This document shows, one piece after another, positions 19,687 to 28,614 of a stretch of DNA of 64,000 bases. The stretch spans positions 372,001 through 436,000 of the forward strand of contig NZ_VEWM01000010.1 in the NCBI RefSeq assembly GCF_020662265.1, in the 5' to 3' direction. The notes beneath the pieces are model-generated. The model was given only the letters and a program-made list of their open reading frames with translations, was not told where the DNA came from and made no database searches. The DNA is from Psychrobacter sp. I-STPA6b (GTDB taxonomy: Bacteria; Pseudomonadota; Gammaproteobacteria; Pseudomonadales; Moraxellaceae). The position numbers and the translations under genes were made by a program. The stretch's first letter is position 1, and every line of letters starts with the position of its first letter.

Positions 19687-21138
19687 ATGCGTCAACAATC
19701 TCGTCCATTTTTATATTCATCACTATCTCTAGCTTTATCTGGGTTGTTATTTTTGACTGGTTGTCAAAAGCCTGCTGAGGATAAAACGACAGATGCAGAA
19801 ACAACCACAACTGAGCAAGCTGAAGGCACAACAAATGCCAGTGCTGAGCTGACTGGTAGTAATGAAGAAAAATTATTGACCAGCTATGCCAATATGGCTG
19901 AAGCAGCATATCAAGATTCACTAGATGGTGCTAAAAAATTGCAGGCTGCTATTGATACTTTTGTGGCAGACCCAACTCAAGCAAACTTAGATGCTGCTAA
20001 AGCTGCATATAAAGAAGCTCGTCAGCCATATTCACAAACTGAAGTGTTCCGTTTTGATGAAGGCTTTGTAACTGCTGATGATAAACGTGCGATTGAAAGT
20101 GTAGATGGTTGGGAAGGTCAAGTAAATGCGTGGCCTTTAGATGAAGCATTGATTGACTATGTAAATGATAACTATGAAGGTGAGTACAATAGTAAAGATA
20201 ACATCATTAATAGTAACGAAATCAGTGTTGGTAGTACAAAACAAGATACCAGTAATGTGACACCTGAGCTATTGGCTGAAATGAACGAAATCGGTGGTAG
20301 TGAAGCTAATGTTACGACAGGATATCATGCGATTGAGTTCTTATTATGGGGTCAAGACACCAATGGTGTTGGTGAAGGTGCAGGTACTCGCCCAGTCAGT
20401 GATTACATGACAGAAGATGGTAAATGTACTAGTGGTGATGTGGTTAATCCAACAGCAGCTATTTGTAAAAAACGTGGTGAGTACCTAAAAGCAGCAGCTC
20501 AACTGTTAGTAACTGACTTAACTGATATGGTTGCTCAATGGAAACCAGATACACCAAATACACTTCGTAGTGATTTAATGGCACGTGCAGATAGTAATGC
20601 GGTACGTCAGATTATGTATCAGATGGGTAGCTTGGCTCTAGGTGAGCTAGCTTCTGAGCGTATGCAGGTTGCATTTGTAACAGGCTCAACAGAAGATGAG
20701 CATGAGTGCTTTAGTGATTTGACGCACCTAAGTTATGCAAACAATGCACGTGGTATTGATAATGTATTTAACGGTGGCTACAAAACAGTTGCTGGTGCTA
20801 CAGTTGGTGGCTATGGTGTGAAGCAGTATCTGGTTGATGCAGGTCATGAAGACGAAGCTAACCAGCTGGGTGATGAGTTTAAGAAAGTTCAAGAGTCATT
20901 CGATGTTATCGTTGATAAAGGTGAAAATGATGGCATTAAAGTTGACCAGATGATTGCTACAGTTGGTCAAGCTGCTAAACATGATGTCAGTGCTGAAGAG
21001 CAGAATTTGCGCCGTGGTTGGATAGAGAGTGCAATTAATAATCTACAAGCATTAACCGCTTCTATCGAGAAGTCTGCAAACTCTATCGGAATTGATAATT
21101 TGGATGCTGATTCTGGCTCTCAGTTTTCAAATAATTAA
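19687..21138 (+). CDS. Imelysin family lipoprotein (iron-regulated, ICMP/IrpA-like)
   Basis: Imelysin (peptidase M75) family protein, now thought to act in iron uptake at the cell envelope rather than as a true protease. Lipobox LLFLTGC near residue 26. The motif GYHAIEFLLWGQD contains the family GxHxxE signature, which is complete here. Two helical-bundle halves are visible, with the second around QMGSLALGELASERMQVAF. 483 residues. First gene of a four-gene cluster (imelysin, di-heme oxidoreductase, imelysin, DUF1513) preceded by a Fur box. A hairpin terminator follows it, so downstream genes may be expressed at a lower level or from their own promoter. Confidence 0.9.
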   Translation: MRQQSRPFLYSSLSLALSGLLFLTGCQKPAEDKTTDAETTTTEQAEGTTNASAELTGSNEEKLLTSYANMAEAAYQDSLDGAKKLQAAIDTFVADPTQANLDAAKAAYKEARQPYSQTEVFRFDEGFVTADDKRAIESVDGWEGQVNAWPLDEALIDYVNDNYEGEYNSKDNIINSNEISVGSTKQDTSNVTPELLAEMNEIGGSEANVTTGYHAIEFLLWGQDTNGVGEGAGTRPVSDYMTEDGKCTSGDVVNPTAAICKKRGEYLKAAAQLLVTDLTDMVAQWKPDTPNTLRSDLMARADSNAVRQIMYQMGSLALGELASERMQVAFVTGSTEDEHECFSDLTHLSYANNARGIDNVFNGGYKTVAGATVGGYGVKQYLVDAGHEDEANQLGDEFKKVQESFDVIVDKGENDGIKVDQMIATVGQAAKHDVSAEEQNLRRGWIESAINNLQALTASIEKSANSIGIDNLDADSGSQFSNN

Positions 21139-21210
21139 TGTGAGTTTATCTTCTATGGCTGATAATTCATTATAACAATCATTTATAATGAAGGTTATCC
21201 GTAGTACAAT

Positions 21211-21246
21211 AAACACACTACTCAAAGAGTTGGGTAGTGTGTTTTT
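21211..21246 (+). terminator. Terminator or attenuator after first imelysin gene
   Basis: Stem AAACACACTAC / GTAGTGTGTTT followed by TTTT. It separates the first imelysin gene from the di-heme gene and could lower read-through into the rest of the cluster. Confidence 0.78.
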
Positions 21247-21340
21247 ATCTTTAATGATTAAGATAAATTTTTTGTTCGTTTTTAATAATTGTCGGCTAAT
21301 GAAATAATAAATGAGACCGGCAATTAAGGTAAAGAAAGCC

Positions 21341-23014
21341 ATGTCTGTATATCAGCCTATCTCCGCCATTTTACAGCCTCTCTCATTGCGAGTTTTTCAT
21401 TCACTTAAAATAGGAGCTGGTGGTATATTGCTGGTAACGATGGTGAGTGCCTGTCAACCTGTGAATGATAAGCAGGATACCCAAATATCTGAGTCAGACA
21501 ATATTGCCACAAATGCTGATTCTACAAAAGATAGTGAATCTAGTGCAGATAAAGATGCTAGAACGCAAGTGATAGAAGAGCTGGCAGGTGTTCCGATACA
21601 TAAGCTGGTAACTTTTGACCCACAAGAAGTTAAACAGGGGGGTGATACAGGTATCAATATTACCTCATCTGAAAGTTATTCTAAGCCATCTTCAAATGCC
21701 AGTGCTTCTCGAAAAGGTAACTTCTTTATTGGTAATGCTTTTTTTAAACAGCCGTGGGTAACTGCCCCTGCCAGTACAGATAGTCGTGATGGTTTGGGTG
21801 CATTATTTAATGTCGCTGCCTGTCAGTCTTGTCATATTAAAGATGGACGTGGTCATGCACCAATGAATGCAGATGATGATGCCGATAGTTTGCTGATTCG
21901 TTTGGCACTGCCAGCAACCACAGAGGAAGAAAAGCAACAACTGCAAGCCTCAAAAATCGAAAAAATTCCGCATCCTGTTTATGGTGGTCAGCTACAAGAT
22001 CGTGGTATACAAGGTGTACCTGCTGAGGCAAGAATTGCCGTTTCTTGGGAAGATGTACCAGTAACCTTTGCTGATGGTCATGTGGAGACATTACGCAAAC
22101 CGACTTTTAACTTAACTCATCCTGGCTATGGTAAGTTTGATGATGATTTGATGGTATCACCACGTGTAGCGTTGCCAATGATTGGCTTAGGATTATTAGA
22201 GCAAATTCCTGCTGACGCAATTAAGGCACAAGCTGATGTGGATGATAAGGACAAAAATGGCGTTAGTGGAAAATATAACTGGGTCACTGATCCAGAAACA
22301 GGTGAGCTGATGCTGGGGCGATTTGGTTGGAAGGCAGGTCAGACTCGTTTGTTGACCCAAAATCAAAGTGCCTTTAATGAAGACATGGGCTTAACATCAC
22401 GTATTCGTCCACATGAGTCATGTACTAAGGCACAGACAGCTTGTTTAAATGCCCCTACAGGTGCTGATGACCAAGGTGATGGCTTACCTCCTGTAGAGGT
22501 GGGTGATGATGTTGCTAAGTTTGTGGAGTTTTATACTCGTAACTTAGCCGTCCCAAACCGTCGTAATGCAAATGATCCACTCGTATTGGCAGGGAAAAAG
22601 CGTTTTTATGACATGGGTTGTATTAGTTGTCATACACCAAGATATCAACTGCCGACCACAGATGACGACCGTTTAGAGCAGCATGGTCAGACTATTTATC
22701 CATATACTGATTTATTATTACATGATATGGGAGATGGGCTGGCAGATCGTACCATTGCTGGAAAGTTACCACCAAAAGATGCACAAGTTGAGTTTTTGGC
22801 AAATTCTTATGAGTGGCGTACACCCGCATTATGGGGGGTAGGATTGGCGCAAACTGTTGATTCACAAGCGACCTTCTTACATGATGGACGTGCTAGAACG
22901 CTAATGGAGGCGGTGTTATGGCATGGCGGTGAAGCTGAGCAACAAAAACAAGAAGTTTTAAAACTGGATGAGCAAGGTCGAAAAGAGTTAACAGCATTTT
23001 TGCAGTCTTTATAA
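21341..23014 (+). CDS. Di-heme oxidoreductase family (DUF1111) c-type cytochrome lipoprotein
   Basis: Periplasmic di-heme protein of the family often labelled 'thiol oxidoreductase'. Two c-type heme motifs: CQSCH (in ACQSCHIKDGRGH) and CISCH (in GCISCHTPRY). A lipobox-like VTMVSAC ends the N-terminal hydrophobic segment. I chose the ATG at 21341 (MSVYQPIS), after AAGGTAAAGAAAG; an ATG at 21311 would add 10 residues. In many proteobacteria this gene sits between two imelysin genes, as here, which suggests a redox step in the same iron-related function. The substrate is not known from the sequence. Confidence 0.88.
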   Translation: MSVYQPISAILQPLSLRVFHSLKIGAGGILLVTMVSACQPVNDKQDTQISESDNIATNADSTKDSESSADKDARTQVIEELAGVPIHKLVTFDPQEVKQGGDTGINITSSESYSKPSSNASASRKGNFFIGNAFFKQPWVTAPASTDSRDGLGALFNVAACQSCHIKDGRGHAPMNADDDADSLLIRLALPATTEEEKQQLQASKIEKIPHPVYGGQLQDRGIQGVPAEARIAVSWEDVPVTFADGHVETLRKPTFNLTHPGYGKFDDDLMVSPRVALPMIGLGLLEQIPADAIKAQADVDDKDKNGVSGKYNWVTDPETGELMLGRFGWKAGQTRLLTQNQSAFNEDMGLTSRIRPHESCTKAQTACLNAPTGADDQGDGLPPVEVGDDVAKFVEFYTRNLAVPNRRNANDPLVLAGKKRFYDMGCISCHTPRYQLPTTDDDRLEQHGQTIYPYTDLLLHDMGDGLADRTIAGKLPPKDAQVEFLANSYEWRTPALWGVGLAQTVDSQATFLHDGRARTLMEAVLWHGGEAEQQKQEVLKLDEQGRKELTAFLQSL

Positions 23015-23135
23015 AAACCTTGAGTATCTTTTAAATCGTCAATTAAGTTTATTATTTGTATTTAATAATAACTGAGCTGTCAGAGTTTGGTTATGTTACG
23101 ATAAAGTACTGCATAAACATTTACTGAGAATAATT

Positions 23136-24293
23136 ATGAAAAAACATCAACTCGCTGCCATGATTTTATCTGCCATTAGTGCTGGTATTTTGGTGAGCTG
23201 TAGCAAACCTAGTGATGAGCAAACGGCGGCATCTTCTGAAAGTAAAGCCACCTCTGCTACAGAAACAGAAAACCTCACAGAAGGGCAAGCTGCGGATAAT
23301 TCACAAGCAGAGGCAACAGAAGTGGTTGCTCTTGAGCTTTCTGATGAAGCAATGGGCAGTTATTTACAACATGTTATAGAGCAACAGATTGTGCCTGCGT
23401 ATGCGCAAGCAACTCAACAAAGTCAACTGCTTAATGAAATGGCACAAAAGTCATGTCAAACTGCACCAGTTCAAGGTGATGAGCTACAGGCATTAAGAGC
23501 GCAATGGTTGAAGTTAGCCACAGCATGGGCGAGTGCAGAAGTAGTTAATTTTGGACCTGCAACAGAGAGCATGACTAACCTATATATCAACTACTTCCCA
23601 GATGAACGGGGACTGATACATAATGGTATCAAAGAGCTAATAGAGGCGAATCCTAAGCTAACAGCCACTGAGCTAGCACATGAGAGTGCGATTGTTCAGG
23701 GTGTACCTGGTTTAGAAGAAATGCTGTATGCTAATGATAGTCTGGATACTGCTCAATGTAATTATGTGATTAGTGCCAGTGCTGCTTTGACTACTCGTCT
23801 GCAAGCCATTGAGTCTGAGTGGACACAACATGGTAATAGCTTGCTAGTGGCAGATACAGATAATAAGGCAGGATTAAATCGTTGGTTAAACTCGGTCTTG
23901 TCTTTGGTAGAAACCACCAAGTCTAATTCGCTAGATAAACCATTGGGACTGACTGGCTCGAAAAAAGGTCATTTGCCTGCAGCAACAGCAGGACAGAGTC
24001 GTGCAATTATGACTGCAAAAGTGGCAGCATTAAATGATGCGTTAACAGACCCTGTATTTACTGCATTATTAGCACAACCAAATAATAGCAATGCCATAGG
24101 TGAGCAGTTATCAACTGAGCTAGCAAATACCACAACGTTATTGGCACAGATGCCAGAAGACTTAGCTCAAGCCAGCCCAGAAGCACAACAGCAGTTGTAT
24201 GATAACTTAACAAAAATTACCCAACTGATTAAGCGTCAGTTAATTCCAACTTTGGGTGTACAGGTTGGGTTTAATAGTACAGATGGTGATTAA
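23136..24293 (+). CDS. Second imelysin-like lipoprotein
   Basis: Imelysin-like protein (385 residues) with lipobox LVSC near residue 22 and an Ala/Glu/Thr-rich spacer (about 25-65). The family signature GxHxxE is replaced by GVPGLEEM, so the histidine is missing while the glutamate is kept. Other family features remain: the helical bundle and the Cys pair (KSCQT, AQCNY). The second imelysin of such clusters is generally more divergent. It may be a structural partner rather than a metal-binding one. It lies 121 bases after the di-heme gene and overlaps no neighbour once the next start is set at 24322. Confidence 0.83.
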   Translation: MKKHQLAAMILSAISAGILVSCSKPSDEQTAASSESKATSATETENLTEGQAADNSQAEATEVVALELSDEAMGSYLQHVIEQQIVPAYAQATQQSQLLNEMAQKSCQTAPVQGDELQALRAQWLKLATAWASAEVVNFGPATESMTNLYINYFPDERGLIHNGIKELIEANPKLTATELAHESAIVQGVPGLEEMLYANDSLDTAQCNYVISASAALTTRLQAIESEWTQHGNSLLVADTDNKAGLNRWLNSVLSLVETTKSNSLDKPLGLTGSKKGHLPAATAGQSRAIMTAKVAALNDALTDPVFTALLAQPNNSNAIGEQLSTELANTTTLLAQMPEDLAQASPEAQQQLYDNLTKITQLIKRQLIPTLGVQVGFNSTDGD

Positions 24294-24321
24294 CCTAAAA
24301 TCTGGAAGGATTAAAACAACC

Positions 24322-25875
24322 ATGTCTTCACGTACTGATACCAGTCCTGCTGAGTCCACCATGACAGTTGCCTTAAAAACATTGGCAATGTCGGTTGTTG
24401 GTACAGCAGGACTGGTGGCGGTACATCATTACTATCGCAAACGTCATCAGCCTGAGGCACGGATACAGGATTATGCAACAGGCGTTTATACACAGCTAAA
24501 ACGACTGCGTTATGCTAATAGTCAGGCGGTGCAAGCATGGCAACAGGCATGGATATTACAAACACCATCTATGCAGTCTCATTATCCAGATACACCCTGT
24601 ACTGAAACACCACTTTCTGCAATCAATCCTAATGTGCAAACATTAGAAGGCACGCATCCACTAACAAAAGAAAATATTGCTTCTGTCACTCATCCTCAGT
24701 CATCGGCAGTGCCTAACTGTAGGCATGGTATCAAAAATACCGAGCTTGAAGTGGCGTGGGTTAGTGGTGTAGCTGATTTGACGCAAGGTGAGTTTGCCGT
24801 AGTGGGTATTGCCGATACACAGAAAAAAGAGATTGTCTGGCAAACATCCATGCCTGAGCGTGTGCATGACATTGTGGTACAGCCTGTACCATGCAATCAA
24901 TCTGAGTCTATCAAGATGACATCTTCTATATCTGCTCAGCAGGTCGTGGTGATGGGACGTCGACCCAGTGAGCATTTTTGGGTATTAGATGCCCATACAG
25001 GGGCTGTGGTGCATGCCATTACTGCTTCAGAACACCGTCATTTTTATGGGCATGCATGTTTTAGTTTGGATGGTCAATATTTGTATGTCACTGAAAATGA
25101 TACCGTTAGCTTATCAGGATTGATAGGGGTCTATTCCGTGGCTCATCAGTATCAGAAAGTTGCTGAGTTTGCGTCATATGGTATTGGACCACATGAGCTA
25201 TTGGCTCACCCAGATGGTGATACCTTGGTAATTGCTAATGGTGGTATTAAGACTGAAAAAGCCTCACGTGAAGAGCTGAACTTAGACAGTATGCAACCCT
25301 CTTTGGTATATCTAAGTCGTCATGATGGGACATTACTTGAGCAAGTATTTCCTGAGCATAATCAGATGAGTGTGCGCCACTTATCTATACATCCAGATGG
25401 TACAGTGGCGATTGGGATTCAGTTTCAGGGTGAACGCCATTTAAACTATCCACTAGTTTTGACTCATCGCCGAGGTGATAGCGAATTTTCCGCACTAAAT
25501 ATGCCTAATGGACAGTGGCAACGCTTCCATCATTATATTGCCAGTGTGGCGATTGATGCTAAGCATAATTTGCTTTGTGCCAGTAGTCCAATCGGTGGCT
25601 GTGCAGTGGTTTATGACCTAAATACTCGCCAGTTTATTGATGCGATTGCCTTGCCTGATTGTGCTGGTGTGGCCGTTTTATCAGCAACAGATAAAAAAGA
25701 TACAAGCATCAGTACAAATATAGGTGGATTTATTGTTACTGATGGACAAGGCAATCTAACACAGTTAACACTGCAAAAAACATCACAAAATGATGATGAG
25801 CAATGTACTTGGCATATGCAGAATGCTCAGGCTCGCCATTCTTTAGCGTTTGATAATCATTTGCAACGATTATAA
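24322..25875 (+). CDS. DUF1513 beta-propeller-like protein
   Basis: Protein of the DUF1513 family (517 residues from the chosen start), the usual last member of imelysin clusters. An N-terminal hydrophobic segment at about 15-32 (LAMSVVGTAGLVAVHHYY) should target it to the envelope. Repeating blade-like segments follow, such as DAHTGAVVHAI, YGHACFSLDGQYLYVTEND, GIGPHELLAHPDGDTLVIANGG and VRHLSIHPDGTVAIG, with His residues at regular places. Function unknown; an envelope iron-related role is inferred from its neighbours. ATG at 24322 follows GGAAGGA; earlier in-frame starts overlap the previous gene. Confidence 0.8.
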   Translation: MSSRTDTSPAESTMTVALKTLAMSVVGTAGLVAVHHYYRKRHQPEARIQDYATGVYTQLKRLRYANSQAVQAWQQAWILQTPSMQSHYPDTPCTETPLSAINPNVQTLEGTHPLTKENIASVTHPQSSAVPNCRHGIKNTELEVAWVSGVADLTQGEFAVVGIADTQKKEIVWQTSMPERVHDIVVQPVPCNQSESIKMTSSISAQQVVVMGRRPSEHFWVLDAHTGAVVHAITASEHRHFYGHACFSLDGQYLYVTENDTVSLSGLIGVYSVAHQYQKVAEFASYGIGPHELLAHPDGDTLVIANGGIKTEKASREELNLDSMQPSLVYLSRHDGTLLEQVFPEHNQMSVRHLSIHPDGTVAIGIQFQGERHLNYPLVLTHRRGDSEFSALNMPNGQWQRFHHYIASVAIDAKHNLLCASSPIGGCAVVYDLNTRQFIDAIALPDCAGVAVLSATDKKDTSISTNIGGFIVTDGQGNLTQLTLQKTSQNDDEQCTWHMQNAQARHSLAFDNHLQRL

Positions 25876-25915
25876 GTTATTGTCAATATTTTATGGCAAA
25901 TCATCCTGTGAGTAT

Positions 25916-26539
25916 ATGAGTATACATGATACCCATCCATATCAAATGCTGATGCAGGCAGGTATTCATCTAAATATCAGTAGAAAACGTGTCAAAAATA
26001 TAAACTTTCGCCTTAAGCCTCATACATTAAGTGTATCTGTACCTCTCTGGACTTCTGATAAGGTGTTGGTGGATGCTTTACAACAACGGTTAGACTGGGT
26101 GTTATCTCAGCATCAAAAACTGCTACAACAGCAAACCTTGACGGTACAACAGCAAGCCGATAATCATTTGTGGTTATGGGGTGAGGTGCAAGATAAGCAT
26201 TTAGATGAGTCAGAAAAACTTGCCTTATATCGACAAGAGCTTAGCCAAGTGATGCCCGAATTATTTGCAAAATGGCAACCCATTGTTGGTGTCACTGCCT
26301 CTGAGACACGTATTAAAACCATGCGCACACGTTGGGGGAGTTGTAATACAAAGGCAAGGCGTATCTGGTTATCGACATATCTCGTTGCGTATCCGCAGAT
26401 GTGTACTGAGTATGTTATTGTTCATGAGCTGTGTCATTTACATCATGCCAATCACAGCCCTGCCTTCTGGGCGCAGGTTAAGCAGGCAATGCCAGAATAT
26501 AAGCGTTGGCATGACCATCTGGCAGGTAAACTGTGCTGA
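25916..26539 (+). CDS. YgjP-like zinc metallopeptidase domain protein
   Basis: DUF45/YgjP family protein (207 residues from this start), related to the SprT/WSS1 metalloproteases. The zinc site is HELCHLHHANHSPAFW: HExxH plus a downstream His, with the typical TRWGSCN segment before it (MRTRWGSCNT). Probably a cytosolic metallopeptidase; the E. coli relative has no well-defined role. I moved the start to the ATG at 25916, after the DUF1513 stop codon, because an upstream start would overlap that gene and add residues unlike the family. Confidence 0.85.
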   Translation: MSIHDTHPYQMLMQAGIHLNISRKRVKNINFRLKPHTLSVSVPLWTSDKVLVDALQQRLDWVLSQHQKLLQQQTLTVQQQADNHLWLWGEVQDKHLDESEKLALYRQELSQVMPELFAKWQPIVGVTASETRIKTMRTRWGSCNTKARRIWLSTYLVAYPQMCTEYVIVHELCHLHHANHSPAFWAQVKQAMPEYKRWHDHLAGKLC

Positions 26540-26556
26540 TAAGGCTGGAGTGTCTA

Positions 26557-26627
26557 GGGTCTGTTGAACATTCATTTTCATAGGAAAAATTTAGCCAATT
26601 TTTACATGAAAGTAAAAAATAGCTGTA
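26557..26627. repeat. MITE-like element, copy B (internally deleted, decayed)
   Basis: Left end GGGTCTGTTGAACATTCA intact and preceded by TA. Compared with the copy at 51188-51388, about 85 bases between GGAAAAATT and TTAGCCAATTTT are missing, and the right end has decayed after TAGCTGTAAGA. Same orientation as the 51 kb copy. Confidence 0.75.
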
Positions 26628-26848
26628 AGAATCCGCGCCTTCTAATGTATTTTTCATCGCTCCCTGTATGTGGTGGTGATACAGCTTGTGCATACACTGA
26701 GTAACAATTTTCTTATCTGAATGTGTAACATATCCTAATCATGATACGTTAATATAAATAAATAGAAGAAAATAAAAATGTTATGATAAATAACCATATT
26801 TTTTTTATGGTTTTAAAAATTTAATAATACATTGCTAGGGATATGCTT
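26628..26848. other. Upstream region of the orphan parA gene
   Basis: AT-rich, no gene. Contains AACCATA / TATGGTT around a T-run (26792-26812), a weak hairpin that could end transcription coming from the left. Ribosome site AGGG at 26837-26840. Confidence 0.35.
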
Positions 26849-27670
26849 ATGAATACAGTACTCATTGCTAACCAAAAAGGTGGCTGTGGTAAGACGTCGA
26901 TTGCTGTTACCCTTGCGTCAGCATTAGCTAATCAGGGACATACAGTTGCACTGGCAGACGCAGACCCACAAAAATCAAGCTTAAGATGGCTCAAGCAAAG
27001 ACCTGATACAGCGCCACGTATTTTAGCGGTAGATTGGCGTGATGAAGATGATATTGGTGATTTACCAAAAAAAGCGTCTAAACAGTTGGGTAAAAAAGAT
27101 TGGCTAATTATTGATGCACCAGGATCACTTTCAGGGGAGCGTGCCGAGTCATTGATTAGTGAAGCGAAGGCGATTTTAATTCCTGTTTTGCCTTCAGTAT
27201 TTGATGCAGACAGTACCAAGCAATTTTTAAAGTCTATTCAAGACATTAAGCGAGTCCGTAAAGGGAAAGTGGATATTCATCTGCTGGCAAACCGAGTGCG
27301 CGCACGCAGTAGTAATACCCAAAGTTTGATTAACTTTTTTGATAATATTGGGCAACAGCCATTGGCATGGATTACTGAGCGTAGCTTATACCCACAGATG
27401 GCAGAGCAAGGACTGGCAGTATTTGACAAGCATCAAAAACGTTATCGCGATGTGCAGGTACAATGGCAACCTGTCATGGAAGCATTGATGCCAAAGGTAG
27501 CGCAGGAATATGAAGAGATACTGGCAGATGCCAATATACCACAAGGGTTGTCTGAGCTGAGTCGGCAGACACAAGCTGTGAGTAGTCAGGACAATCAACA
27601 GAAGTTCAAGACTGAGAGTAAAAGCAAAAAGACTGGCAGTAAAAAAAATAACTCGACATGGTATGAGTAA
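26849..27670 (+). CDS. Orphan ParA-family ATPase
   Basis: ParA/MinD-type ATPase (about 273 residues) without a ParB partner. Deviant Walker A in NQKGGCGKTS, switch residue region ADADPQKSSLRW, Walker B WLIIDAPGSLSGE. The tail from about 245 is Lys/Ser-rich, which could bind DNA or membrane non-specifically. Not the chromosomal parA, which pairs with parB near the origin. It is followed 54 bases later by a small membrane-anchored protein, which may be its positioning cargo or anchor. I chose ATG 26849 rather than 26843 because AGGG lies 8 bases before it. Confidence 0.85.
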   Translation: MNTVLIANQKGGCGKTSIAVTLASALANQGHTVALADADPQKSSLRWLKQRPDTAPRILAVDWRDEDDIGDLPKKASKQLGKKDWLIIDAPGSLSGERAESLISEAKAILIPVLPSVFDADSTKQFLKSIQDIKRVRKGKVDIHLLANRVRARSSNTQSLINFFDNIGQQPLAWITERSLYPQMAEQGLAVFDKHQKRYRDVQVQWQPVMEALMPKVAQEYEEILADANIPQGLSELSRQTQAVSSQDNQQKFKTESKSKKTGSKKNNSTWYE

Positions 27671-27724
27671 ATCATCTACTCTGCTCATCAAAATAAACGT
27701 TTTGTAACATTGAGTGAGGGTATG

Positions 27725-28282
27725 ATGGGGTTAGGTGGTTGGATAGCCGTTGCGATTGTGTTGTTTGTATTGGGCAGTATCATGGCGCTTAAACCAAGTG
27801 GCGTAGAACAGCGCTTGGATAAGTTGCGTATGACGGCTCGGCGGTTGCAGTTAAATCCAAAACTGATAGCATGTCCAAGCTGGATACGAGGCAAAGATAA
27901 TGAATATGGCAGTGGTATGATTGCTCAGTATGCCTTGATTTTGCCAAATATCAAATTGCCTGAAACACGTTATCAAGTGATAGATGGGCAGTTGCGTCCT
28001 GTACTGGCAGAAAAACCAATAGATAATTTGTCAGACTCTCAAAGCGATTCAATCATGCCAAATTATCATTTGGATAAAGAGCCATTGGCGTTGCCTGAGC
28101 GTATCGCCCCCTTTGTCAAAGCTGTTTATAGTAAAGCCAATAGTATGGTGATATTTTGGGATGACAGTGCTTATGTCAAACCAAATAGTAATCCACAATA
28201 CTGCCCTGAGCAGATTGAGCCAGACTTGATGTGCCTAAAAGAGCGTTTGTCTGACTGGGCAATGCGATTAAATCCAAACTAA
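27725..28282 (+). CDS. Membrane-anchored protein of unknown function, next to parA
   Basis: I do not recognise the family. 185 residues with one N-terminal hydrophobic helix (GLGGWIAVAIVLFVLGSIMAL), then a basic stretch (QRLDKLRMTARRLQ) and a soluble domain rich in Pro, Leu and Asn, with a WDDSAYVKPN segment and two late cysteines. Predicted inner-membrane protein with a cytosolic domain. Two ATGs lie next to each other (27722, 27725); GAGGG favours the second. Co-directional with parA and topA, so it may work with the ParA ATPase. Confidence 0.65.
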   Translation: MGLGGWIAVAIVLFVLGSIMALKPSGVEQRLDKLRMTARRLQLNPKLIACPSWIRGKDNEYGSGMIAQYALILPNIKLPETRYQVIDGQLRPVLAEKPIDNLSDSQSDSIMPNYHLDKEPLALPERIAPFVKAVYSKANSMVIFWDDSAYVKPNSNPQYCPEQIEPDLMCLKERLSDWAMRLNPN

Positions 28283-28614
28283 ATCCGTGATGCTATCAGT
28301 GATTTATCTTTAAAACTGTGTTACGGTATCTTTGTCAGTATTTTGTTCTTCTTAGCATAAATGTATACTGGTTTTAGCCTATACCGCCTGTTATGTATTC
28401 TCAATATTGAAAAATTGTGATACCGTAGGTTGGTATTATAAAGTACATATGTTTACTGAATTGGTTGATTTGCAAGAAAAAATTGGTATTTTATCGGTTG
28501 TTTGGATAGAAAAACCAATGGAATGGGTCGTTTTGCCCAAATAGACTGTGCTTTTTTGCATGCTTTTTTATATTTTTAACAACTTTTATTTTTATTAACA
28601 GGGTGTCATCACAT
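28283..28614. other. Upstream region of topA
   Basis: 332 bases without a gene on the plus strand. An antisense open frame reaches into it but mostly mirrors the topA start. topA promoters are expected here since topA is usually supercoiling-regulated from its own promoters; none was assigned. Confidence 0.4.

Noticed and set aside
26792-26812. AACCATA/TATGGTT hairpin around a T-run upstream of parA
   Set aside because: Only a 7-base AT-rich stem in an AT-rich region; not strong enough to call a terminator.
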